Positions 54,321 to 63,859 of a DNA stretch of 64,000 bases are shown here, piece after piece. Source of the DNA: Prorocentrum cordatum (Eukaryota; Sar; Dinophyceae; Prorocentrales; Prorocentraceae); assembly GCA_963575745.1 (NCBI GenBank), contig CAUYUJ010003558.1:326129-390128 (forward strand), given 5' to 3'. Each line of letters opens with the position of its first letter. The first letter of the stretch is position 1. Below the pieces are notes generated by a model. It had not been told where the DNA came from. It saw nothing but the letters and a program-made list of their open reading frames with translations, and searched no databases. The position numbers and the translations under genes were made by a program.

Positions 54321-54614
54321 TACCACTCCCAGCGATGTCTGGCTGGCGCCCCCTCTCGCTCTCTGGGGCCGCCCATCCCCCCCCCCCTGCGGGCGCCTCA
54401 GCAGGCTCGGCGCGGTCCTCCGGCAGAGCCGCCGACGGTGGCGCTGGCGCTGCGCCTCGGGCCTGGGCTGCGCGGCCGCTCTTTTGGCGACCCTGAGGCC
54501 TTGAGGACTCCGGGTACGATGCTCGGTTTGGGCGCTCGGGTCCCGTACCAGCGTTTGTTTGAGGATTGCGATTTTCGGCATGGGTCCCGCACTCAGTGGG
54601 CCCTGGGAACGACA
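54321..54614. other. No gene recognised
   Basis: GC-rich, no motif. Confidence 0.3.
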
Positions 54615-54800
54615 GGGCCGTGTTTTTACCGGTTCCGTTCTGCCGTTTTTTGCCGGTTCCGACGCCGTTTTTTACCGGTTCCGTCGCCGTTTTTAGACCG
54701 GTTCCGGCTCCGGTTCCAATCCTGCAGCCGTTTTTTTTGCCGTTTCCGGTCGCCGTTTTTTTGCCGTTTCCATTTTCAAGGGACATTTTTTTGGAAACGG
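54615..54800. repeat. CCGTTTTTTACCGGTTCCG minisatellite
   Basis: Seven or so imperfect units of about 23-28 bases alternating CCGTTTTT and CCGGTTCCG. Confidence 0.85.
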
Positions 54801-55904
54801 TGAAAAAACGGCCCTGCCGTTTCCAGGGCCCACAAAGGTCCCGCACCAGCGTTCACTTCGGGATTCGCCGCGATCGACGGCTTGGGCCCCGGACCGGCGT
54901 GGGAGCAGCGCGACGGGGGAGGTAAGAAGCGACGTCACCTATCTTAGCGCATCGCGCCCCGCGATGCGCGACGCGAGAAACGCGCTTATCTTCGCGCCCC
55001 CGCGGGTGACCTACGCAAAAGAGAGAGCAGCAGAAGGAGGAGGAGGGAGGAGGAACCTCCCTCTCTCCCTCCCCCTCTGGTGTCCCAACCTTGGCTCTGA
55101 TCGGGAACACCTCGCCAGTCTCACACCAGGACCGCCCTTGCCGCCCGTCTTGCTGTTTCCACTGTGCACACTTGTCCTGCCACGTACTGTTCATTGCGCT
55201 TGCTTTATTGGTGCCCGCGCAGAACTAGGTAGTATCTACTACATCTTCTGCCAGCTGCGGCTATTGGCTTCACCCGCGTCACAATCCAAACAAATCCCTC
55301 CCTGAGGCCTGAGGGGCGAGGGACGGAGAGGTGGGGAGATGCGGGATGAGAATGGGAAGAGGAGAAGGAGGAGGAGGAGGAGGAGGAGGAGGAGGAGGGA
55401 GGATGACAAGGAAGATGCCACGATGATGATGCGGAGGCCAGAGGCCATGAGGGGGGGAAAGGAGGAGAAGGTGACGATGACGAAGAGGGGACACGCAGAA
55501 GGACGAGCACAAATGGATGAGGGTGATCAAATTAGACGGGAAGAAAAATCATAAGAAGGAAAACTGCGATGAGTAAAGTGAGGAGAAGAAGGAGGGGGGC
55601 GAGGAGCATGAGGACGAGAAAGAGGAAGAGGAGGAGGACTAGAATGACGACGACGAGTACGACGAGCAGCGACGATGAACAGCGACAACGAACGACGTCA
55701 AACAACGAGAAGCGGCGAACGCCGTGGCGCCGCAAGGTCGCGCCTCGGGCGACGTGGCTGGGGCGTGCACGACGACCGCGGAGGGCTCCAGCCGCCTGGC
55801 CGCCAGGGCCCCCTCGTCCACAGGCACGAAGAAGTCGTCCTGTGGAGGCCCTCTGACTGTAACCCAACGGGAGTCCACCCGGAACCAAGCCAGACCCGGA
55901 CCGA
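54801..55904. other. No gene; hairpin and (GGA)n
   Basis: GCGCATCGC and GCGATGCGC form a 9-bp stem at 54947-54969. GGA units stand at 55352-55397. Minus-strand Ser/Leu frames here reflect purine bias. Confidence 0.4.
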
Positions 55905-56115
55905 AAATATGATCAACAAAAATCATCACTCAGGAAACCTGGGCCAACTTTCCGGAAATTTCTTGAGACAAGCCTGACCAAGTTATTGTGTCAACGCGGG
56001 AGGGGCGAAAGCGCTCAAGAAACTAAGCCAGCTTTCTGGCAAGTTGGCTAAGAAACGCTGGCCCAGCTTTTCGAGAGAAGGTTTTTTTTAATCAAATGCT
56101 CGACTGTACGATCAC
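55905..56115 (+). repeat. Dispersed repeat with CAAGTTGG motif, copy 2
   Basis: Matches 17690-17930 through GGAAACCTGGGCCAACTTTC, GCAAGTTGGCTAAGAAACG and ATGCTCGACTGTACGAT. Copy 1 has an extra CGGCAAGTTGGTGCGGAAGA block. Confidence 0.7.
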
Positions 56116-56129
56116 AACCTGGCCATACT

Positions 56130-56725
56130 TCAATCAGAATTCAGTCAACCAGAGCCAACCAGCCAGCCAGCCAGCCAACCAGCCCGCCAGCAAGCTAGCA
56201 AATCGACCACAATCCGACCAGACTGCAATCAACATCCAGACAGACCCAAGCAAAACGAAACCAGGGGCCTGCCGACCAGAGTCGAGCTGTCGGCCAACCA
56301 ACCAGCCAACAAGCCAGCAATTCAGCCAGCCAGAGTCAAAACGAGCAGCAATCGCCAACCATCTAACCAACCAGCCATCGAATGGGCTAGCAAACAAGCC
56401 CTAGCTCGCCAATCAAAATGTCATCGAGTCAGTCCACAAGCCAGCCAGCAAAATCACATCACCAACCAGACAGCCATCCAGCCAACAAGTCAGCCGATCA
56501 GCGCGCCAACTAGCCACCCGACCAGTCAGCCATTCAGCCAACCAATCAACCCGCCTACCAACCAGCCCACAAAGGCTGGCTGGTTGACTGGCTGGTTGGC
56601 TGGCTGGCTGGCTGGATTATTGGCTGGCCGATTGGCTGGGTGGTTGTTTTGGCTCCTTGTTGGACTCAGTTTAGTGTTTGGTTGAACTCTGGCTGGGCTC
56701 GGTTTGGGTTCTGGCTGTGTTATGA
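56130..56725. repeat. CCAGCCAACCAG array that switches strand
   Basis: From 56130 to about 56570 the plus strand is rich in CCAGCCAGCCAACCAG. From 56572 to 56725 the complement appears (GGCTGGCTGGTTGACTGG). The two parts form an imperfect inverted repeat around ACAAAGG at 56570. Confidence 0.85.
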
Positions 56726-57700
56726 GTCCAAGTCGTGATGCGGTGGAGCGGTGCAGTGGGCAATGGCCGCGGCGTGCCGTGCGCAATGCCGCACCGTAAC
56801 GTGGTGGTGTCCGTGTCGTGCCGTGTCCTTGCGCATCAGATTCAGGCTCAAGCGAGGCCAATTTATCCGTATCCCTGGTGATTGGTTGGATGTATAGAGG
56901 CCTCCCAAACGGGGTTCGAGCAGATGTGGTCGGAACGCCGATGTATCGGCGGCGTCGGCCATGCACTGGCGCCGTCGGCGTGGAACAAATCGGCCTCCAC
57001 GTCGAGCCGCACCGCCGGTGCATCCGCGACGCGGCGCGATCCTCCGCCCTTACCTGCTCCAACCCAATCTCGAAGGCCCAGCGGGACTCAGTTGCCCTTC
57101 CTCCTGGCGTGAATGGGGGAAGCGGGTCCTGGGGGAACTGGGTCCTGGACCCTGGGGCCTTCCCCCCAGGGCGAGCTCCTCAGCCTGAGTCGTTCTCTGG
57201 CAGTCCCGGGGCCCGTGCAGGGCCCCGAGAGCTCGAAAACTGCGAAAGCACGCGGGGCCCGCTTCCCTCGGGACCCGTCTCCCCCCAGGCAGCCTTACAG
57301 TCGGGGCGTTGACCTAAGGAACCCTACATAAGGAACGAGGGCCCTGTTTTCCATAAGTTGAACTCCGATTTCCGATCGAAAACATAAGGAAAGCCTGAGG
57401 CAAGCTGTGAAACGCTTGAGGAACGCGGAGCCCCTCCCCAACGAAAAGGGTTCCTTCTTCAGGGCCCCGACTGTGCTCCTGGTGCCCGGATGTGGGAGGA
57501 GGCGGGGAGGAGGAGGGGGAGGGGGAGACCAGTCGCGGGGGTGGGAGGAAAGGGAGGAGGAGGAGGAGGAAGTGTCCGACACTGGGCGGCACACGGCGGG
57601 AGGAAGGATCGAAAGGGCGAGGGGGAGCCTTTACGCACAGCACATAGGAATGTGGTCGCTAAGCCCAAAGGGCTACGGAAAGGCACGCCGAGCCCTATCC
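56726..57700. other. No gene; probable 3' flank of copia 2
   Basis: GC-rich DNA with GGA units at 57555-57575. The 3' LTR of copia 2 is expected here or further left but cannot be fixed, because its 5' partner is outside the window. Confidence 0.35.
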
Positions 57701-60700
57701 CTAGGCTAAACCCGAAGCGACACGGAGAGGAAAAGTCGAGAGAGGAGGGGAGGGGTCCACCAGGACCCGGGGGCCCTCGGGTCCGGGCCCACGGAGACTT
57801 TTGGGGACAGCGGGCCAAACTTCAGCGGGTTTAAGCCCATCAAGTACTCGAACTCCGAGAAGGGACGGTCCGGCCTCAACGTAGGCCGGCTCCAGCGCGC
57901 CCTTGACCTCCCAGGTCTGGCGGGGGCGGGTCTGCGGGTGGACGCACGCCGCCGCTCCTCCTCCTCCTCCTCCGTCTCCTCTTCCTGACTCGTACTCCTT
58001 CCCTGCTTCCTCATCCTCGTCCTCCTCTGCCTCCTCCTTAACCTTGAGTGTCCTCACCTTAGACGGCTCATCCCTTAGCTGTTCCGATGTTCGCTCGGAC
58101 TCCGCTGCTAGCTCGAGAGCACGGCGACTGGCCCCTCGCGATCGACTCTTCAGGGACTCGTTCAGAGCTCGCTCCGAGAGGCGTCCGTGCTCGTCTATTA
58201 AAGATAACGTGCCTCGACACAACAAGTCGTGCAAAGCTAAATTCCCCTTGCAGGGGTCTACTTTTGTCAACGGATCCGCGGGCATCCTCGCATGCGGCAT
58301 CCACCGCACTTGCGAGCCGATGGCGCTGAGAGCGTCACGAACAACGGCCAACTCTATAGCATTGCGGCGATCGGCCTTCGAGCCGGCCGAATTCCGAGAT
58401 AAGGTATCGAAAACCGATTTGGCGTCCACTACTGCTAGGCCCGAGGCGGCCTCGCTCAGCTTGCAGTCCTTAGACATAACAACAGTAAAGGGGGCCTGCC
58501 CATCAAACCAATCGGGGCGTGACACATCATTGAAAACCGCATCTCGGAAAAGAGTCTGAAGCCATTGGGCCTCACCCGTAGCTGACGACAGGGCAAGGGT
58601 CTCGGCGGCCACCGTACTGGCGACAGCCCACTTGATACGCTGAGAGCGCCACGACAGAGTGCTAACCTTCGAGCGACGATTTTCCCTGATGCCAGCGTCG
58701 GCCGCCATCACAATCCAGGCACCCTGGGCTCCTCCCCGACGCGCGGTCCCGGGTCCACCCGAGTCACTTGCCGTGGCGAAAATCAGAGAGTAGGGGTCTA
58801 GAGACCAAATAGTTAGCTTCTGCTCGCACGATCCCTTTAAGTACTTACACACCTTGGCAAGTGTCAGGGCGTCTGACACGGAGGGAACAGGCAGAGCGGC
58901 GGCCAGGAGAGACGCGCTCCCAGCAACATCCGGGCGGCTCTCACGAGCCAGCCACTGCACTTGTGCCGCGACCGTGCGGTACGCCGAAATCTCGTCAGGG
59001 GTGAGGGGAGAGTCGGGGTTCGCCTTTCTCTCTCTGGAGAGCTGCATGACACTAAGCTGTTCCCTGATGTATTTTTCTTGGTCAACCGTAATGCGGTCCC
59101 CGTGCTGGACCACTCGACGACCCGCATACTCAGACTCACCCAGCTTCCATTTTCCGAACTGAAAACGCTGGCACATCGCCTGACGCAGAGGATCCATGAT
59201 CCGGTCGTCGCCAGCGATGATGAGGTCGTCGACCTCAATTAAAACCAAAGCCTCTAAGCGCCCGTGCTCGCCACGCTTAAGCCACAGGCACGGCTCCAGC
59301 AAAGACTTCGTGAAGCCCTGAGTTGACAGCCAGTCAGTCAAGGTTCGATGCCACAGAAGGGGGGCGTCGTTGAGGCCGTATACTGGGGCCACCAGCTCGA
59401 TAAGTTGATCGGAACCCAAGGCAAGCCCATGACAGGGCTCCACGTAGATGGCCCCCCGAGGCCTGCGAAGGCGATCACTCTGACAGAACGCATTTTTAGC
59501 ATCGGCCACCTGGAGCCTCCACCTCATGGACGTGATTATCTGAAGCGCCACCATTATGCTTTCTGACTGGGGCGTGGGCGCGTACACGGACAGAGACTCC
59601 CCGTCAGGATCCTGATGTCCATGTGCGCACCATCGGCTCTTGGCCTTGGGCGCCGCCCCGACGCCCTCCTGGGGCTTCAGCCGTCGCACCATCCTGGAAG
59701 AGAGAATCCGGTCGGGGAAACGCCTCCTAGCCAGCCTGGACTCCTCGGAACTCAAGACCCGAACGGCTCCCGAGCTAAGTATTGCTTCCCACTCGGATCG
59801 ATCGGACTCGAGAAACTGCTGGCGTTCCGAATCCGACAGGTGCTTCCAAACGACCTCCGCCCCTCGAGGCTTAGACGGGGCTCCAGCGTGAGCCAGTCCA
59901 GAGAAATCCTCAAAAGCAAGACTGAAGAAAGAGAAAAGATCCACAGCAGCAGGCACAGCGGACCACTCCGCCAGCTCCTGAAGAAGGGCCTCGTCTTGCC
60001 AGTCGTCCTCGGACTCCTCCAAGTAGGCCAGGTAGGGGCCTTCCGAAACGGGCCCCCGGGACGCGGGCGCCGGACCAGGGGAAAGAGGCGGGGCCCCACG
60101 AGGGCCCTCGAGCACCCGAGGAACCGGCCCGGTCGCCGAACCCGAGACTCGAGTCGCCCGGGGAGCGGACAGGCTCCTGGCCCCCAGGGGCCTAGAGCGA
60201 ACAGGAGGGCCCGGGAGGGCCGGGGCGGTGGAGGGTTCGCTCGGAGCGTCTCCAGTGGGGGCTTCCCGCTCGAGGATCATCCTGGCAACACGAGGTCCTT
60301 CACCTAAATCCTCAGCTGGCGTCAGCCGGGGCATCACTCGCCTCTCGGCAGGCTGCTCCAGCCTCCGGACCTCAGCTTCACGAGGGGGCTCGAGCCCCGA
60401 AGCCGAGGCGCCAACTGAAACTGGGCCGTCAGCGACAGGTGCTGTCCCGGCAGGAACGTGACTGGCTGATGCCTCGGAGCTCACTAAACGGCCCAGGGAA
60501 CCCTCGACGGTGGGATTGAGAGTGTCTGCCTGACTTGAAAGCTGACGGGCCAATCTTGGAGCAGCCGGGGAAACGGGACCCTCCGGGGGTCCGGCATCCA
60601 GGGTCCTCGAGGCCGGAGAGGGAACGACTGGCTCTCCTCCGCCAGGAGTATCGTGACGCTGCTGGGGGGGAGGCCCCTCGGAGGCCACGTCGACGGCACC

Positions 60701-63700
60701 AACCCGTCTCCCCGGGAACCTGACTTGCTCGCGAAGAGCGTCGAACCTCTCGGTATCCAACAACTCCGCCCCCAAAGCTTCCTGCCTGGTGGCAGGCCTC
60801 ACCTGCTCCTCTGAACACTTAAGGAGACGAGTTCTCATCGCAACCCACACAGTGCTTCCAGTCTGGTGGACTACGACGCCAGGGCCGGTCCACCTGTCAC
60901 GCTGCAGGGAGTGGGATCTGTTGGCAGAGGTCACTCGACGCCAAACATAAACCCACTCCCCTGGCTTGAAAATCTTGTCGGAGTGAAGGCGGGAGCGAGA
61001 GGCCTCGGACAGGCGAGATCGGGCATCCATGGCCGCGAGCGCCTTCTTGGCCTCCTCTCGGACCCGATGCCTTCGAGCAAACTCGGCCGCCGCTGAGTCG
61101 GAGTCGGGACCCTCTCTCAAGACATCCTCACAGCCAATCAAATCAACCCCCTCGTCGCTCAGCAAAGTCCGCGGGACCCTAGGATTACAACCGAAAACCA
61201 ACTGGGTGGGGGAAAAACCGCCACGATGATAGGTCTGGTTCTTCTGAGCAACGCACTCGGCCAGAATCTCTTCCACTTCGACGGCGGTGGAGGGGCTGAG
61301 AGCCAGCGACGCCTTGGAGAGGGCGCCCTTCAAAATTCCGCCGTGCCTCTCACACTTGCCGTTCCAGTGTGGCGAGTTGGCCGGAACCACCTGATGAAAA
61401 ATCCCATTGTGCTCGCACCCCCTGCTGAACTCCCTTTCAAACTCTCCTCCTCCGTCGGACACAACGATATCTGGAATGCCGAAGGGCCTGATCCACCACT
61501 GGAGGAAGGCACGCCACGTCACCTTAGCAGAATCGTTGGGGAGGAGGCACGCCTGCTGATACGATGTCCCATGATCTATGACGTTCAGCACTGGCACCGA
61601 GTTACCCCCCACGTCAAGATAAAACAAGTCCACGGCCACCACCCTGTTAAACTGATAAGTACGAGGGATGTGCGCACGTCGCCTCCAGTGAGGCCGAGAG
61701 TGGGCCTCGCAGGCAGCGCAACGAAACTCCTCCTTAACCCATTTGAGCACATCTTCGCGAGCCCGTGCTACCCGAAGCGTGCGAAGAAAATCAGACCGAT
61801 TCGGATGCCCCAAATTGACATGCAAACGATGCACCTCTTGTTGGAGGGCCGCGTCCAACTCCGCTTGGCCTCCAGAGGCCTGAGACACTGGGATCCCTCG
61901 GGGACGTCCGGGGTCCGGGGGCCGCGTTTCAGGTTCATCAGCGTCGGAGTCTTCCTCCGGCTCGACCTCAGGAAACGACGGGGGTTCAAACTCCGCATCC
62001 GAATCTCCGGTCGTGGCTGTCAGGGAAGGGCTGGAAAAGTGATGCAGCCAGCCCGCATGCTCGATGCCGGCCGCAATCGCGTGGACGAACTCGTCAGGGT
62101 AGCGCTCCGCCAGGCTGGTCCTGTGCCCGCCCTCCAGGGGAAGGTGGGAGTGGGTCTTGGAGCATTCCCGAACGCAGTGGGCTAGAAGCGGCTCGGAGTT
62201 GCTGATCAGGACGGTGCGCTTCCGAGAGAGACTGCCGTCCCTCGAGACTGACAAACCGAACTCACACTGATCCGTCCGACGAGTGAGTACCCCGGGAAGA
62301 GCCATCAGTTCCTTGACCGAATCAAGCTCGAGAGAGCTGGCACGATCCGGCTGCTCAAACCAAAAATACCTGCCACGACTCATCTGGTGACGAGCGATCA
62401 GAACGCACAGATGCATGTACTCGAGCCCCTTCTGTTCTTCCTCGACTAGCTTGGCTCGGTCCATGGTATCCCAGAACGGAACCCTCGATATGCTGAAAGC
62501 CTTACAGACCGGGGACATGGTAACCACCAATGGCTCGTCGGCCTCGATCCGCCGCCACAGCTCGCTGCGGCCTCGAGGCGTGCTGAGGTCCTGTCCCGTC
62601 AGGATGTCCGAGGCCGAGGAGACCTCGTATCCCTTCTTCTCCAACAGCGGGGCCACTCGGGGCCTCGAGAACACCTCCATAACTAAGGTTCCCCCCCTTA
62701 AGCGCTCCGCCCGCTGGAGCTCCCTGATTCTAAGCCGCCGGCCTGATCTGAGGCCAGCGCCCCCTAGGACCCGCGCCGACTCTTCTCGTACCTTGCGTGG
62801 AACCGTGACGTCCGAGAGGGCTTTCGGGACTGCCCCAGCTAAGGCTGCGGCCGCGAGGCGATCCTCGATCACGTAATTGAGACCCTCCTTGACCACTGAG
62901 GCCCCCACCTCCTCCTCTTCCTCCTCACTCTCCTCACCTCTCTTCGCGTCCTCCTTAGTGCCTGGGTCTAGCCAGAGGGTGACCTCTGGAGTCCCTTTCC
63001 CTTTTCCTGGAGCCTGGCACGAGAGGGACAGAGCTTCATTGATGTCTCCGCTGGTGGCGGCCGCCCAGGGCCGACTCAGAAACGCCCTGCCGTCACGACC
63101 GCAAATCTCGACCCAACGCGCACGAGGAGGAATGAGGCAGGCCGGCGCTTTGCCGCCGCACCGCTCTATAGAGAGAGCGAGGAAGAAAGAAGAGTGAGAG
63201 GTGCCTTCAACTGGCGTCCTAACCCAGCTGACCCTGGACGAAAGGTCGGCCGAACTCAGAAACCGCTTTTCCCTGGAATCCCAGAGGCCCTGGACCCTTC
63301 CCGAACCAAACGCCTTGTCTTCCCTCCTGGGCCTCGAGTGATAGACCTGAACGCTTCTGGTGAACATATCCTGGGACCTCGGAGGCGGCCCCTGTCGCCA
63401 GCAGCTGGCGGCCCTCAGAGCTCCTAAAGCCTGCATCATCTCGTCGCCCTCCTCGGCGGCGAGCCTGGAAGAGCCTACGGGCCCTGCGACCCCGACGCCG
63501 AGCCGGTCCCCTGGATGCTCTGGATCCGCATCATCATGGAGGCCAGCCTCGACAGGTCCTCGTCCGTGAACGTCGGCGGGGGCTGGGCATCCCTCGCGGC
63601 CCTCTCCGAGTTGACGAACTCCCGGACACGCTCCCAGATCCTCTCGTTGCTGCGAGCCTGGGTGTCGATGCAGACCTTCATGTCGCTGAGCGCCGTCTGC

Positions 63701-63859
63701 ATCTCCGTGACCGTCATCGGTCGGGAGGCTGAGGGCCCCGGCGGCTTGGGCGTCGCGCCCGCCGCCGCGCTCGGCGGAGCGCCCTCCTGCTTCACAGGAG
63801 GCGGGTGCTTGTAGGGAACGTACCCCTCGGCGATCGGCACAAACAGGTTCTGTGGGCAA
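57701..63859 (-). CDS. Copia 2 polyprotein: methyltransferase-like, integrase, RT, RNase H
   Basis: 2,052 open codons ending in TAG at 57701. The first 130 or so overlap the gag frame and are probably not used, and no start is fixed. Residues about 385-640 form a Rossmann-like cytosine-methyltransferase-related domain (VMEVFSRPRVAPLLEKKGYE; TMSPVCKAFS with Cys452; FWFEQPDRA). Then comes the HHCC zinc site (LHVNLGHPN, CAACEAH). The integrase core has Asp744, Asp802 and Glu837, a DD35E spacing. RT has Asp1453 in VADAKNAFCQSD, YGLNDAPLLWH, and Asp1544-Asp1545 in LIEVDDLI. RNase H starts near 1700 (ASDSGGPG, AAETLALSSATGEAQ, VVDAKSVFDTLSR, PADPLTK). The last 170 residues are a charged tail. All catalytic residues of IN, RT and RNase H are kept, so the copy may be active. 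Confidence 0.9.
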   Translation of the reverse strand: MPTEPVCADRRGVRSLQAPASCEAGGRSAERGGGRDAQAAGALSLPTDDGHGDADGAQRHEGLHRHPGSQQREDLGACPGVRQLGEGREGCPAPADVHGRGPVEAGLHDDADPEHPGDRLGVGVAGPVGSSRLAAEEGDEMMQALGALRAASCWRQGPPPRSQDMFTRSVQVYHSRPRREDKAFGSGRVQGLWDSREKRFLSSADLSSRVSWVRTPVEGTSHSSFFLALSIERCGGKAPACLIPPRARWVEICGRDGRAFLSRPWAAATSGDINEALSLSCQAPGKGKGTPEVTLWLDPGTKEDAKRGEESEEEEEEVGASVVKEGLNYVIEDRLAAAALAGAVPKALSDVTVPRKVREESARVLGGAGLRSGRRLRIRELQRAERLRGGTLVMEVFSRPRVAPLLEKKGYEVSSASDILTGQDLSTPRGRSELWRRIEADEPLVVTMSPVCKAFSISRVPFWDTMDRAKLVEEEQKGLEYMHLCVLIARHQMSRGRYFWFEQPDRASSLELDSVKELMALPGVLTRRTDQCEFGLSVSRDGSLSRKRTVLISNSEPLLAHCVRECSKTHSHLPLEGGHRTSLAERYPDEFVHAIAAGIEHAGWLHHFSSPSLTATTGDSDAEFEPPSFPEVEPEEDSDADEPETRPPDPGRPRGIPVSQASGGQAELDAALQQEVHRLHVNLGHPNRSDFLRTLRVARAREDVLKWVKEEFRCAACEAHSRPHWRRRAHIPRTYQFNRVVAVDLFYLDVGGNSVPVLNVIDHGTSYQQACLLPNDSAKVTWRAFLQWWIRPFGIPDIVVSDGGGEFEREFSRGCEHNGIFHQVVPANSPHWNGKCERHGGILKGALSKASLALSPSTAVEVEEILAECVAQKNQTYHRGGFSPTQLVFGCNPRVPRTLLSDEGVDLIGCEDVLREGPDSDSAAAEFARRHRVREEAKKALAAMDARSRLSEASRSRLHSDKIFKPGEWVYVWRRVTSANRSHSLQRDRWTGPGVVVHQTGSTVWVAMRTRLLKCSEEQVRPATRQEALGAELLDTERFDALREQVRFPGRRVGAVDVASEGPPPQQRHDTPGGGEPVVPSPASRTLDAGPPEGPVSPAAPRLARQLSSQADTLNPTVEGSLGRLVSSEASASHVPAGTAPVADGPVSVGASASGLEPPREAEVRRLEQPAERRVMPRLTPAEDLGEGPRVARMILEREAPTGDAPSEPSTAPALPGPPVRSRPLGARSLSAPRATRVSGSATGPVPRVLEGPRGAPPLSPGPAPASRGPVSEGPYLAYLEESEDDWQDEALLQELAEWSAVPAAVDLFSFFSLAFEDFSGLAHAGAPSKPRGAEVVWKHLSDSERQQFLESDRSEWEAILSSGAVRVLSSEESRLARRRFPDRILSSRMVRRLKPQEGVGAAPKAKSRWCAHGHQDPDGESLSVYAPTPQSESIMVALQIITSMRWRLQVADAKNAFCQSDRLRRPRGAIYVEPCHGLALGSDQLIELVAPVYGLNDAPLLWHRTLTDWLSTQGFTKSLLEPCLWLKRGEHGRLEALVLIEVDDLIIAGDDRIMDPLRQAMCQRFQFGKWKLGESEYAGRRVVQHGDRITVDQEKYIREQLSVMQLSRERKANPDSPLTPDEISAYRTVAAQVQWLARESRPDVAGSASLLAAALPVPSVSDALTLAKVCKYLKGSCEQKLTIWSLDPYSLIFATASDSGGPGTARRGGAQGAWIVMAADAGIRENRRSKVSTLSWRSQRIKWAVASTVAAETLALSSATGEAQWLQTLFRDAVFNDVSRPDWFDGQAPFTVVMSKDCKLSEAASGLAVVDAKSVFDTLSRNSAGSKADRRNAIELAVVRDALSAIGSQVRWMPHARMPADPLTKVDPCKGNLALHDLLCRGTLSLIDEHGRLSERALNESLKSRSRGASRRALELAAESERTSEQLRDEPSKVRTLKVKEEAEEDEDEEAGKEYESGRGDGGGGGGAAACVHPQTRPRQTWEVKGALEPAYVEAGPSLLGVRVLDGLKPAEVWPAVPKSLRGPGPEGPRVLVDPSPPLSTFPLRVASGLA

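Noticed and set aside
48063-57024. Shared GCCGCAYCG.CG.TGCAT string at 48063 and about 57003 (minus-strand peptide SRMHRRCGS in both)
   Set aside because: Match is about 19 of 24 bases with no extension either side; probably a short coincidence in GC-rich DNA.
56726-57700. 3' LTR of copia 2
   Set aside because: Several TG...CA candidates and pyrimidine runs exist, but without the 5' LTR in view none can be chosen.
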